A stretch of 64,000 nt of DNA from Ectobius pallidus (Eukaryota; Arthropoda; Insecta; Blattodea; Ectobiidae), in the NCBI GenBank assembly GCA_964059195.1, contig CAXKWD010000003.1, positions 23,976,606-24,040,605 of the forward strand, in the 5' to 3' direction. The notes below the pieces were generated by a model. It had not been told where the DNA came from, did not search any database, and saw only the letters and a program-made list of their open reading frames with translations. Shown here piece by piece: positions 11,700 to 23,895 of this stretch (the first letter of the stretch is position 1; each line of letters starts with the position of its first letter). The translations under genes were made by a program, and so were the position numbers.

Positions 11700-13277
11700 A
11701 GGCTACTCATAGTTAAGTCATTCCATGACTCTCTCAGCTTTTGCCTATCTGCCTGATACTTTTCCATGACATTAATTTGACTACTTCAGATCAGTTAAAA
11801 ATAAAAATAAAATTTCATAGCTTCAGGAGCATGTGAAAAGCAACACAGTACTTCTTTAATCAATTCCTCTTCATTATGGTGACCAGTTTTCCAAAACATA
11901 AAAAGGGAACTCTTTGAATATTTCAGTAAGTAAACATAGAGATCGGAACAGGATACTTCTGATATGATCTACATGTCAGTTGAATAGCATTATCATGATT
12001 GTATACTTATTTTGAACATAAGTGAAATGAGAGTCAGAGGCGCCGACCTGAAAAAATTACCGGGGGGCAGGGGCAAGAATTAGATTGTTAGTAGTTATAC
12101 AGTAGGCCCTACATATGCGATAATATGATGAAAGTAATATATTGGGGGGCAGAAAATGCCTTTCCCCCAAAGATGGCGCCTATGATTACAGTAACACAAT
12201 ATCAGGATTATGATTATCATATTTATATGATGAAATTATGCCCTTTGAAAGATTTTCTCCTTCCTGTATTATCTCTTACACGAGATAAATAAATACACGA
12301 GATATCAAACTGTGTCTTGACCACAAATACTGCTTTCAAAGTCTTGATGCTTTAATGGTTCTTTTCTTCTGTCCACAAAGAACTAAAAAACTTCAACATA
12401 TGCGCTTGATATAGCAGGGCTACCACTCACTCGACTTATCACAAATGGAGTGCTTTTACAAAGGTGGATAATAGTTTAGTACGGATGTTTTCAACCACAA
12501 AATTGACAAATATATCAGTAACATACAATACCGAAATCAAGTCATGAATTTTAAAAAGGGGACAAAACTGGATCAAAGTCTATAAAAAGGGAAATAGCAT
12601 CTCATTAAAGTTTTTCTCAGAACAATGGTACCAGAGTCTTAAACAGGGACAATTCTGATAAAAAAAATGGACGTCTGACATCGAGCACTGAAATAAGCAT
12701 TTATAATGTGATAGTTATGAGTAAAATATACTTTTATTTAAAACCATAAAATAAGCAAGCAAAATAGTTTTTCTCTCAGTATAAACAAAATAAGCACTAT
12801 CAAATAAAGTTAAAATTGCTTATGAGTGTCTTAAAGTGCTTAGAAATTCAGACTCCAATAATAATAATAAAATGGTACAGTTCATATGGTAATGGCCATA
12901 ATCTCATTTAGACCTATAGACTTCTTCTTCTTCTTCTTCTGTATGCTCATTAGTGTTAGCATTCAAGTGTTACCACTTAATACTGTGTAGTGTACTCAGT
13001 TATTATTGCACTGATATAAAAAAGAAATCTTGTCTTGTAATGTGTTGTCTTTTTAGCATTTCCCTTGCTTTTTGATACTTAAAACATTCCTTTCTGTATT
13101 TCCTTTTTATCGGTTTCCCATGAATACCTATTACCAGCTTAAGGACTTGTGGGCAGCGAGTAAACCTGCTGTATTCCTTATCTGCACTGACAGAGAGTCA
13201 AAAGGACCCTCTTGTAACTATTGCTGGCAGTTGGTAGTTGATATTAAAATACATGTTCAATACTGTTGAGCTCGACC
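11700..13277. other. No supported gene; repeat-derived AT-rich DNA
   Basis: It contains AATAAGC-type motifs that recur on both sides (about 11250-11340 and 12700-12840), a (TTC)n run near 12926-12945, and a short imperfect inverted repeat with GGCGCC at about 12039 and 12174. Confidence 0.4.
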
Positions 13278-13425
13278 AATGAAATAAAATAATACCAGTT
13301 GCTCAGCTATGATATATTTTGTGATTTACCGCCTAGACCTTCCGGTGCCTTTACACCACCTTTAGGGCATCTTTTGCTGGCTTGGGGTTCCAATATTTTT
13401 ATTTTTATTATTGGAACTCCAAGCC

Positions 13426-13882
13426 GTTCACTGCTGTAGCTCAGGGGATGTGTTCGATCCTCTCACGCAGCGGGCCTGGGTTTTTATTCCTGGTCAGGAC
13501 AAGTTACCTAGGTGGGGTTTTTTTCTGGGGGTTTTCCTCACCTGTGAGACAAATGTCGGGTAACTTTAGGCCCTTGTGGTCCCCAGATATCATCTGGCCA
13601 TCAATATCATCTTCATCCCATCCTCACCTTGTTTGGAGTGTGTGTGTGAATGGTGTGTCTCGTCCTATGTGTTCATGTTGTCTCGGAGGTGGCCCCGGCA
13701 TTGGGCTGATCACTCATCCGGGGAGGCCCTCCATGTACTTGTCTGGTCAAAAATGTATGTATGTGATCCAAAGGTAATCCCTCTGCCGACAGGTCGTGGC
13801 CCTGTAAGGCCCGGGCGGCTTGGGTCGCTTAAATCCTAAAAGGGAGAGGTAAAACTCAAATAAATAAATAAAGAAAGAAAGA
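13426..13882 (+). mobile_element. SINE family B, copy 3 (full length), with 11-bp TSD
   Basis: The fullest family-B copy: tRNA-like head with A box TAGCTCAGGGG and B-box region GGGTTTTTATTCC, and a tail of AACTCAAATAAATAAATAAA and AAGAAAG. The target duplication AACTCCAAGCC (13415-13425) matches AACTCGAAGCC (13883-13893) with one mismatch. Its 131-codon frame is a shadow of the repeat. Confidence 0.8.
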
Positions 13883-13906
13883 AACTCGAAGCCAGCAAAA
13901 TATGCA

Positions 13907-13938
13907 CTGATGATGGTATAAAGGCACCGAAAGGCCTA
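13907..13938 (+). ncRNA. Hammerhead-ribozyme-like motif
   Basis: CTGATGA (13907-13913), a short stem II (GGT/ACC), GAAA (13929-13932), then the palindrome AGGCCT and an A at the predicted cleavage position (13938). Stem I is weak (TGC/GCA with one mismatch). The palindromic stem III matches the minimal hammerheads known from Penelope-like elements. Activity is not implied. Confidence 0.45.
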
Positions 13939-14217
13939 GGCAGCAAATCACAAAATATATCATAGTTGAGCAACTGGTATCATATTTATTTTATTTCATT
14001 TGATGGTTGGTAGTCAATGTGTAACATGTGGTGACTGGTGAGTAATGGACACAATTCACAACTTGCAGTTGCAATCGACAGCTGGCAATTGGTGGTCAGG
14101 AAATACATCTTCTACAACTGACTGCAAGTTACACATTACAAGATTGAATATAATTTATTAGTGCAAGTAAATAGATTAGCTTACTCGGAAAAAAACAAGA
14201 TGTGTTTATTATATATA

Positions 14218-14978
14218 CAGCCAAACCTCTGTATAACGAAGATCGATATAACGATAAATCTGCATATGGCAATATTTTCGTTTGGTCCCGGAGAATTTCC
14301 TTTCTTAATAATGTTAAAGGTAAATTCACTACAACGATGAAGCTATTTTAGAAACACCCTTTTATAACGATAATTGGAGGATTGTTCCTGCAAACCGATA
14401 GTTTATCCCTGTAGATGTTAGCTGGTATCAAATCAGTATCCTTCCAAGCCACCATTATTGTTTTTTGTTTCCTGATATTTGTTACACTTCTTAGAAATTT
14501 CAGAAAAGAAAGGGTCATGAGGGGTGGAAAATAGGACCACTAAGGCTAAATTCATCCCTTATGTGTGCAAAAACATACTGTCAGTTAGGTTGCTACTTCA
14601 ATATGTACATAATGTGCAATTAAAACACCATAAGGAGCAACTGTTTTAGTTTTGCCTTAGCTATGTGTTGAATTTGTTTGTCTTTCTCTTCTCTCTTCCC
14701 ACCATCTTGGAGTTTGAAATTTCTAAAACATGGCTAGGCTCAAAGCGTGCTATGATCCATGATGTTAAACCAGTCTGAATACGTAGTAACTTTTTCAGTG
14801 TGCTGGTGTGAAGTAGCTATGGTTACAATTCAATGGAAGTCAGTAAGTTGAGTAACCGTTTTCTGCATGCAGTCATTCTAAGATGTGATAAATTACAACC
14901 CCTCAATATAACAATAACCCTCATATAACAATGCAATCTACTAGAGCCCACAAATATTGTTATAAGGAGGTTTGACTA
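14218..14978. mobile_element. Tigger/pogo-like non-autonomous element
   Basis: The left end, after TA, is CAGCCAAACCTCTGTATAACGA. The right end, TTATAAGGAGGTTTGACTA, is its imperfect inverted copy. These CAGxCAAACCTC-type ends with a TA target fit Tigger-like elements. Internal sequence (AGTTTTGCCTTAG, then CATCTTGG) resembles part of 23175-23568. No transposase is visible. Confidence 0.55.
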
Positions 14979-14979
14979 T

Positions 14980-15936
14980 TATGAATCAATTCCTCTACAT
15001 TTGTTGTTACTGTATAATGTTTTCCTAACTTCAGGATCGGCTGCATACTGTGAGCAGCTCAAGTTCTGCTCCCAAGCATACGATTGCAACTGCCAACTGC
15101 ATATTGTGGATAGAGCTTTATAGCTATAAAGGTCCACTGAAATTATCAAGCATGGATCATTTCTGCGCTTAGCATAATTATAATACACAACAAATATTGT
15201 TTGCTAGTTACCTTGTGAGCAATGTTTTAGTTTGAACAAAATATTTATAGAAACACACTTTATTAATTTACCAATTGCCAAATAGACTCGTAAATCAGAA
15301 GCCCCATGTTTCTAAAGCTGTTTCATCAGCTGAATGTCCTGTTTATTAACCATGATTTCGCTGGAACATTGCTCATGAAAATAAGTTTACATGATTCTGC
15401 AATGAACAACAGATTTTTCCTTTCCATGTGGATCTCTTTCGCTGTACTGAAAGCTCTTTCACTTTCTGCTGATGAGATGTTTACATAGTTTTGATTAAAA
15501 GCACCAGCTCCACTGGAATTTTCTACATTTCAATACACCTTCTAAAAGCATTTATGTACTCTTTATCTGTCTTGTCTAAAAATCTGGGGGGAAAAATCAC
15601 ATTCTCATCACCATAGCAGATAACCAAAGTAAAAGTGAAAGGCTAATTATTATTATTTTTGAACCATGCGTTGAGTATTGAATTTGAGAAGGCAGCGGAA
15701 CTTGAGTTACGTACAGCAATTGAATTATGTGCCTCTAAAAAGACAGAAGACAAAAGCATTTGTTCAGAATGACTTGGTATGAAAATAGATATAAAAACAG
15801 TAGTAAAAGTCATGAGACATTTCTGTTTTCAATTTTTCTGAAAAGAAATGCCTGTCATTTAATGTCAATTTCGTGGAGTTGTAGATCTTGGCTATGACAA
15901 AAGAAAAAATATAAATACAGTGGTTGGGAGGATAAA

Positions 15937-15986
<50 letters not shown>

Positions 15987-17040
15987 GCCTGATTTGTCCC
16001 ATGAAGGGCCAAGGCCTGGTAGAGGGTAGCTCTCGGTTCAATAAAGCGGTGAGCTATTTGTACCAGTACATAATTATTAGCTTTTTAAAACAACTTATTT
16101 TTAGCAATAGGCCTACATATTGAATAAGAATATTTTTCTCTGTGTATTAAAAAGTAATTGGGGGCACAGCTGCAAAAAGTTACCCCACTGAATGGATATG
16201 AGTGAGTAATCAACAAGCTAAAATATTTGAAACAATTTAGAATATCAGTCAAATGAATTTTTATATATAGGCTACTTTTGGGCGGTAAACATTAATAAAA
16301 TACAGAGCACTAAATTTTATATAATATGGTTGAAAAAATAGTTTGTATTTTTAAAATTACAGACATGAAGTATTTATTTCCATTGATAAGCTTGGCCAAA
16401 AAATTGCCAAATTTTTACAAATTTGAAACATAAAAGTGCCTAATACAATGAAAGGTACCGGTATTCATTGTACATTAATAATGTAGGAGTTCATATTTGA
16501 TATTTTAACATGAAAGATCTATGCTCAATATAGACTTCCTTCCTAGTAATACTGGCAACCTGCACATAAAGAATGAATTTCACACACGAGTCATGACCAA
16601 AGAACATAATTCAATAACCTTGATTCTACTGAAATTGGGTCATCCCAGAAGTACTAACAATGAAAAATTGAAATATATATTTATGATCTACTCTGTACAA
16701 AGATATACTGATTGTTATTTCTAGTAGCCTACTATCAATTCTAGTCCTAGAAGCTAGAAAAGAACCTGTGCCGAGTGAACCTCTGATTGTTGGAGCAAGC
16801 AAAGTTTTGTTCCACACAGGTTTCTTTCTAGCTTGTAAACTATATTATACACCATGTTTAGCAACTGACACTAACTTTGTATGCATTTTAAAAATTAATG
16901 CCATGTCCACTTTTCTGGTGGAAAGTTACACTTTCTTTTTAGAGAAAATGTCTTGCTTCTCATCTTTTACACCTGGCAGCCCTAAATATTTGAGAAGGGT
17001 GTAGGTCTATATCTGTGTATTTCAAAACTAGACTATTGAC
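14980..17040. other. No supported gene; contains an (AAT)n microsatellite
   Basis: A pure (TAA)n run of about 15 units lies at 15941-15986. The rest is AT-rich without recognisable coding motifs. Confidence 0.5.
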
Positions 17041-17043
17041 ATA

Positions 17044-18046
17044 CAGTAACACTCCAACTATCCGAATTGCTTTGAGGCTGTATTAAGTGGTATCTACAGT
17101 AGCAAGCATCAGGAAACCCTATCTCAGTGCTGATTATTTGCGAAAAGTAAAACTTTTAGCCAACAAATTCAAATTCTTTATTGCCAGGGCATTTACAATA
17201 TATCCGGGGTGCGCGGGCAAAGAGAGTTAAGTCCACCATCCTAAAAAATTGAGATATGTCCATAGAGTTATAGATAAAAATGTTCTCTACATTTGTGTTA
17301 ATTTCAGTAAGTCATATTCAAAATTGTACGGTAGTTATGAATGTGTGCCTCATGGGTTTATCCCTCTCCAAAGCTATGTTGGGCTGGTATGGTGTATTAA
17401 GTCACTCTAATTCTCAGTTACAAGAAAGTGGACTTAACTCTCTTTGCCCACGCACCCCGGATATGTACAGCAATCTAAAAATACAAGTCATAATTTCTGT
17501 ACATTATAAAGAGGATTTTCCAAACGAAATTTATTTTTAATATGCATTTTAAAGGAAACAGAATTTAACTGTCTAATAAGCTTCAGATAAGTGATTAAAT
17601 AAACTTAGAGACACATATTCAAAGTTATTCTGAGTTTTAGAAAACTTATGCTTATTCATATATAATTTGGACCTGGTACGAGATAAATGATTGTGAATAT
17701 TAGAGCACTCAGTGTATCTATCAATATTTTTTAGTATTTATAACACAAGAGAGGCTAACAACTGACGGCAGAGTTAAGAATGGTTTACAATGAGATAAAG
17801 GCGAGGCACCACAAATAATTCTTAATGGCCTTTATGGTATTTTTGCACAAATTTACAAGCAAAACATATTTTTACAAAAGTCGATGGTTTGTCAGCAAAA
17901 CAAATGACTCTGACCAATATGTTCAAGATGTGACACTTTAAGTAAGTACAGTAGGCTAGTACAATTTTTTTAAAAAGAAATGACTTATTTCCATGATCTA
18001 TTCAATTGTCTGGTCTCAATTAATCCGGATAATTGGAGTTCTACTG
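17044..18046. mobile_element. Tigger-like non-autonomous element, about 1 kb, with TA TSD
   Basis: The left end CAGTAACACTCCAACTATCCG and the right end CGGATAATTGGAGTTCTACTG are imperfect inverted copies, each flanked by TA (17042-17043, 18047-18048). The ends are typical of pogo/Tigger elements. No transposase frame remains; a smaller MITE is nested inside. Confidence 0.7.
17203..17461. mobile_element. Nested MITE with 34-bp TIRs and TA TSD
   Basis: 34-bp terminal inverted repeats (17203-17236 and 17428-17461; outer end TCCGGGGTGCG) differ at one position. TA dinucleotides flank both ends (17201-17202, 17462-17463). The near-identical repeats suggest a younger insertion than the Tigger-like host. 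TA targeting fits the Tc1/mariner-like superfamily. Confidence 0.85.
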
Positions 18047-18049
18047 TAA

Positions 18050-20500
18050 GAATTTATTAAAAATCTGTTTACTGTTGTAAATGTACAATATAAATGTTTT
18101 ACAGGATTGTAAAAACCCTGTCACTTTTTGGTTACATCGAGTGGAACTGATTTTTAAAATTTCATGTTTATAAGTGAATATTTGTAGTGAACCAGCAATT
18201 AATTAAAAAATACTCTGAATATTGTTATAAATGTATGATGCTAAAGATTAGGCTCAAGTTTTTTAAACAGAAAAAAAGGATTTTATTGTACATGCCTGGA
18301 TTACATTTATCATTATATTGTAAGTGCATTAATGAAATAACTGTATCTGTTCTTGTAATTTGTGTACTTCTTACCCTATTTTGGCTATTGAAAAACAGGC
18401 GTACATAAAATATGCAGATTTCTTAAAAAGAGATCTTGTTACAGTAATTAATTACCATGTATTTTTGTTTCCTCCAATAGCACACACTGGACTCTAAAAT
18501 ACTGAATTCTCTTTCTTCTGCACAGTTGCCAAAGTGTTCCGTGGAATTTATCACTTATAATTTGTATGATGCTATGTTATTGTTCTTATTTCCCATCCTG
18601 AGATTTCAACACAAGGGCACACTACAACATTATTAAAAAGCAAATGTAATAGTGTAATCTCATCACTGTTCGTCCTTATAAAGTAACATTGCAGACATCT
18701 GTATTAACAACTAACATAAAGGAGACTTTGTGGTGTATGTAGAAACAGCATGCGCGAGCATAACAATAGCTGTTGTCCTGTCAATGAATTGTCGCACGTG
18801 ACGTCACAGGAGATTTTTACTTCACCCGTACAAAGCATAATATTGAACGTCTGAAGGTCATGAGATCACCATTCGCTTCGTAATTCAAAGCTCCATGCAA
18901 TGAGATTAAAATAAAAAAATTGTATTTTTTTAGTTTACCCTTCCTTTAATTTAAAATGGCATGCATTAGTGTTGAAGCAAGGATTTCTTTGTGAAGCAGA
19001 CAGTGGATGTATCGACCTTGGCAGTAGGACTAAAAACCCCAAGATTCCTACCACACTGTAAAAAATGTTAATAAAATATATGGAGCAAAAATAAAGTTCA
19101 AAATCATTATTTAATAATTAGGGTGTCAAAATATGCAAGGGCACAAGCTACATGAGTAAATACGATAGTGTACGTTATCTAAAGATTTATTTTGAAACAA
19201 ATGTTTAGTTAGGGACAAAGCGATTGAGCAGGCAGGATATTTTATAAATTCAATAATAAGGCAAGCACATGCTCAGTTTGAAAAGTCTAAGGTCGCAAGG
19301 CATTTCCACTTGGAATTGTATTAAGTGGAATGACTGTGTCACTTAAATCACATAAAAGTAAATATCCGTTTCTTAATAAGAGTCACATTTGTGCGGTATA
19401 AAGCATATTCTTATAGAACCACTATGGATTCACTATCGTTTCAATTTTTCTTATTAATCACATAGCCACTCTGCTTGTATGGTCTGTGAAAATAGACATT
19501 TGAAATGCTAAGTTACCAATACTATTGGTTATTGTAATATTACTCAGCTATTAATTTAATTTTTTATTATATTTCACTTACGAGTATAAAATTAAACTGA
19601 AAAAAATATACCAAGAATGAAATTTCAATACCCATTATATTATTTATATTATTCAGGTGAAAACTTTGGGGGGCAACATACTTTCTGCCTCCCAAAATTT
19701 AAAACTCTGACACCATACGTGATGATTTCATATGCAAGAACACACTTAGGAGTCCTTTCTTTTTTCAGAAAAAAACCATCTACAGACATCCACAGATCTG
19801 TTTATTTTTTGTATGTTTGTAGGCATACATCTAACTGCTAACAATCCTACATTATAATTCTTCCTCCCCAAGAATATTTTCACTATGCCCTAACATAAAT
19901 TAGTGGTGAAGGGAATTGAACATGCACATAGAACATGCCTGAACTATTACCTAAGTACTTTACTGGATATAGGCAAGGCATGCAATTATATACCTCAATA
20001 TAAATAATATAGCCTCTTGTGAAGTAGCATAGAATGGCAGTGAGTCCTTTCCCACTCAATACTCTTGTCCCTAATGGTACAATGTGTAATAATTGTAAAG
20101 TAAATTTACAGTAATGTTTGCCATTTCTTCAAGAAATATAGATTGTATACATGTATTTTGTGATATCCAACTTAATAATGTATTCATATGTAATTTACTT
20201 TTTATTTACTTACGAAGTAATTAACTGTCTACTTCTGTCACTCGATGTAGTGACATTCAATCATAATATTGGATTTTGATAGCATGCACCATCTCTGTTT
20301 TTGCAGAGCAGCTACCTGATAAAAGAATTTAACCCTCAGCTCGTAATATCGGTCCACTAGACTGCAATAATTTTTTTTCTTGAATTTTGTCAGTTTTGTA
20401 GACACATAACTTAATATTAACTCAGCTGTACTTTTTCACTAATGCTCACCACTAAGCTTTTGGTAATGTGAAATTGCCATGTCCCAAATTCTATATTATT
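18050..20500. other. No supported gene
   Basis: AT-rich sequence. The only notable site is an overlapping E-box and CRE-like motif at 18795-18806 (CACGTGACGTCA), which has no gene next to it that I can support. Confidence 0.4.
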
Positions 20501-20502
20501 AG

Positions 20503-20694
20503 ATGAACAGGCTGAAATTTAAAAACACGGTACACAGAAATCATCAAGCTCTCCAGCAAAACATAGATTCTACCTATGCCAACCACCTAATGAACACAGA
20601 CATGAATACAGACAGGGAAATCCTACACATTAACTACAAAGGTCACACCCTCAACAAATATAGAAACACAAACATCTTAAACGAACAACTATAA
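20503..20694 (+). pseudogene. Possible C-terminal tail of a retroelement ORF
   Basis: A 63-codon frame beginning MNRLKFKNTVHRN and ending with ILHINYKGHTLNKY and NILNEQL. The pattern of a short hydrophobic LHINxKG segment followed by LNEQL resembles the C-terminus of some RT/GIY-YIG elements. No catalytic motif is visible and the upstream sequence is not coding, so this is a low-confidence recognition from pattern. Confidence 0.25.
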
Positions 20695-20958
20695 TCGTTT
20701 GGTCAATTAATACAAGTACATTTTGTTTTTATAAAGTAAGTACAATGGCTCAATGTTTCATGTTGCTAATTGTTTGACTGGAAATGGGAGATGTATGAAT
20801 AGTTAAATAATATTAGGTTAGGGGTGATGCATGTTATAAAAACAGAACATCATAATTGGCTAATTTTGTACATGATGTTATTGAACTCCATGCTTAAAGT
20901 GGGCCGATGTGATTTAGGTACACGTTCAAAATCTATAGCATCAATAGGTATGCCATAC

Positions 20959-21580
20959 TAAACTGACCAGATTTTTCGTTTACCAAAGGAGGACACCCAC
21001 TTTGATATACTGCTAACTTTGCCATAGGTGATATTAAACGTTATGTCACATGTTTCACACTTCATATCATTCTCTGAATTTGTTATTTTAATGAATTCAC
21101 AGTTGAAAGTACCTTTGCGTTTAGGCATTGTCTTTTTTTGCTTAACACAAAGCACACATTCAAAACTTTTGATGACACCAGATTTGATTGAACAAGTTCT
21201 GAATAATATAAAACAGAATCCTGAGCATGCTGATAGTGGAAATGCAATACAGGAGTGGCAGGAAGAGACAAAATGAAGTGCACAAAATGTGTTTCTAAAT
21301 CTCTGTGATTCCTCTGTGATCCCAAGTAGAACCTTAATTCATGTCAAACTTTTTGGTTTGTGTTATCAAGAGCTCAAACACATCTATTGATTAGCGCTCT
21401 CACTGACGAGCAATGAAGATTAGAAACAGGTTTCACGCCACTTAAGTAAAGTGGAACATTTGATCTACATATTCCTCAAAGCAGGACATTTAGGCGTCCT
21501 GCCAGACTCTCAAAAGTCAGGAGGACAAACATCCCCAAAGGCGGACTGTCCTGCCCAAATGAGGATGTCTGGTCAGTTTA
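20959..21580 (-). mobile_element. TIR element with hAT-like N-terminal zinc-finger remnant
   Basis: Ends TAAACTGACCAGA (20959) and TCTGGTCAGTTTA (ends 21580) are exact 13-bp inverted repeats. On the minus strand, frames within it read MPKRKGTFNCEFIKI, then MKCETCDITFNITYGKVSSI. This resembles the N-terminal CxxC zinc-binding segment of a group of insect hAT transposases (MPKRKxTFN, then VRCxxCxxxFxIxxGGxxDI). The catalytic domain is missing, so this is an internally deleted, decayed copy. No clean 8-bp TSD was found. Confidence 0.5.
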
Positions 21581-23172
21581 GACATACCATTAAGGGTAAG
21601 TTTCCATGTTCATGTTGTTGTTACTCATATTGTTTTTAATGTGCAGAATTCAGTGGTATGGCACAGCTGCCAAGACACAAGCGGCATACAGGTGGCAGAG
21701 CCGTTGTGCTCAGGTTTCCACTTACATGGCACCAGTAGAAACATACCCTAGAAATAATATGTGAATAATTTGAAGGCTGGCATTTGTATTAATGAATACT
21801 GTGGTTGGACTCATTGTTCGCTGATCAATTTTTGTAACAAACATCTGCTGAGTAACAAAATATATTAAGACTAGTCTCTGCTATTGAAAATTACGAGTAT
21901 GTGCAAAATTAATTAATGTATTTTACAATCTATTCAAAGAATTGGAATTTTGATGCAGTTCATCTGTAAGACAAATAACTTACTTCTGACTTAATATGTT
22001 TTGCAAGGAAGCTCAAAATGTTTATGTTTTAGTGATATAGTAGTATATTTTATATGATGTTTACTGTAGATGTATTTCTGGAAAATACATTATATATAAA
22101 ATTGAAGTGAATATGTTATTGATTGAAGTCTCCTGAATCCCGATACAAATTCAAAGGTTATAAAGCAGTGCCTGGTATTACAAGCACAAAATATAAATTA
22201 AACATAACCCATAAATTGAGTTTCTAACTCGTAACTGAGTACGGAGTGGGCCTATTGGTTAATGGACTCCTAAAGGAAAGTAAAAACAATTAAAAACTTT
22301 GTTACTGGTTGAAAATATAGTTGCTTGCACTCTATTACTGTATTAGCCTATGAGTGGTTCAATGATTCACAGTTAAGTATTATTTTATGAATAAATATCT
22401 TTAATTCTGTTTTGTAGTTTATTATATTATATATGAATAAATAACCTTCATATAATTCCTTTGGCTACGATTATCAATTAGTTAATATTATCAGATTAGC
22501 TGCGTCCCCAAGTGATCAAAATAAGCGCCGAGCACTGTATAGAGGATTACACATTAGGATGAATTCTTCCCATCCCTTGTTTTTCTACAAAAGAATTCAA
22601 TAGCATTGTTCCCTAATCTGAAAATCTACCTATACTAAATACATACAGGTTTTGGGGTAACCTTTTTACAGTCTCCTAGAAGTGCAGTTATTTTTCTTTG
22701 TGATTTCTAAACTGAAGTATGTAATGTCAAGAATACCAATCACTACCTAGCTGGAAGTCTTTCTGCTTTGCTTCTGGGTCCACTCTATGACCTGCTTCTT
22801 TTTACTGTAGCTAGAATAGGACATATGTTTCCTGAGGAACTGAGGAAGTTAGGATCTGTCTGCTTACAACTAATTGAGTTGATGTTCACTGATTGACAGG
22901 TTTAAGGGAATTCTGTAAATCTGTTAAGGAGCAGTTCTAGGAAAAGAGATCATAACATAAATTCTGCACATACACTTCTTCCACATCACCATGTCCTTTA
23001 TTTACATAAAAATAACATGGTAATCAAATAAATTAATATCCTTTGCTATTTGTAGCATGGACTTTTAGTATCTACAAAAACATCACAAAATTAAAAACAA
23101 AATCACAATTTTTGCCCATATTTGGGGGAAAGTAAAGTTCTAATGGGCTGAGAAAATGTTAAATACAATGTA
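21581..23172. other. No supported gene
   Basis: AT-rich sequence; nothing recognised. Confidence 0.4.
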
Positions 23173-23174
23173 TA

Positions 23175-23568
23175 CAGCCCGCCTTATTTCTCCAAGCTTG
23201 GCGGCCATTAGAATTTGAAAATTCCAGAGGAGAAAGTGGCATTAGCGGGTAAGGAAGAAGGTCAACTGGGTGCGAAATCATCCCTACGAGAAGTGTAGAC
23301 GTGTACGAAGCTAAACCACAATACCGATCATTTTCTTTCTATAATGAATTGATTTTAAATAAATTTATCAAAAAGCACTGTAGCTAATCTCCTAATCAGT
23401 GTGTAGTATCTTAATACTGTAGTAAGTATAACTGTGAGTACAAGCATGTTTTTAGTTTTGCCTTAGTTGTATAGCAACCATCTTCTACCTCTTTCTTCCC
23501 TCTATCCATCCTCTGCCACATTTAAATTTCTGTTACGTAGGCAAGGCTCGGAGAAATAAGGCGCGGAG
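23175..23568. mobile_element. MITE with TA TSD
   Basis: The left end CAGCCCGCCTTATTTCTCC and the right end GGAGAAATAAGGCGCGGAG are inverted copies flanked by TA. Inside is AGTTTTGCCTTAG followed by a pyrimidine-rich CTCTTTCTTCCCTC stretch, also seen in the 14218-14978 element, so the two are related. Confidence 0.65.
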
Positions 23569-23865
23569 TATAAGGTACTGAGTATTATCTATGATTTTAT
23601 CTTCCAAATTACATTTACCTTTTTCAATTTCTTTGTTTCCAGATGTCCAAATTCAGGTTTTTTATAAGTAACAATAGGAGCTGTGTTCTGTCATGATTAG
23701 AAATTCATGCATAAACCTTGGCAATACTCAAATTTGGAAATATTCTTCTTAGGTTTGCAGACAGGTTAGAAGGTTGGTGGCATTTCATATAAAAGACTGA
23801 CGTCTCTATCCTGAGGAATCCTTCAGAATAATGTTGGAACATATCAAATTTCTAATAATTACATT

Positions 23866-23895
23866 ATTAAATTAAATTAAATTAAATTAAATTAG
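23866..23895. repeat. (ATTAA)n pentanucleotide microsatellite
   Basis: Six tandem copies of a TTAAA/ATTAA unit. Confidence 0.85.

Larger units (their letters stand above)
13278..14002. mobile_element. Foldback element made of two inverted PLE-like 3' ends, split by a SINE
   Basis: Left arm 13278-13425 and right arm 13883-14002 are inverted copies, sharing ATACCAGTTGCTCA, ATGATATATTTTGTGATTT, GGTGCCTTTA and TTTTGCTGGCTT blocks. The right arm contains CTGATGA and GAAAGGCCT in hammerhead spacing, as in PLE 3' ends; the left arm has a decayed version. A family-B SINE sits near the symmetry point. With the SINE removed the arms form one long stem-loop, including a local hairpin GGCTTGGGGTTCC / GGAACTCCAAGCC. 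Confidence 0.6.

Noticed and set aside
12039..12182. Short MITE with GGCGCC ends
   Set aside because: The inverted match is only about 8-10 bases and no TSD was found.
13382..13839. Overlapping 131- and 87-codon frames
   Set aside because: They are internal to SINE family B, and an 84-codon relative appears in the SINE copy at 4279; repeat shadows.
15764..16123. Polyasparagine/polyisoleucine frames
   Set aside because: Translation of an (AAT)n microsatellite.
18795..18806. Overlapping E-box and CRE (CACGTGACGTCA) as a promoter element
   Set aside because: No transcription start, CpG context or gene nearby can be supported; a 12-base match is expected by chance at this scale.
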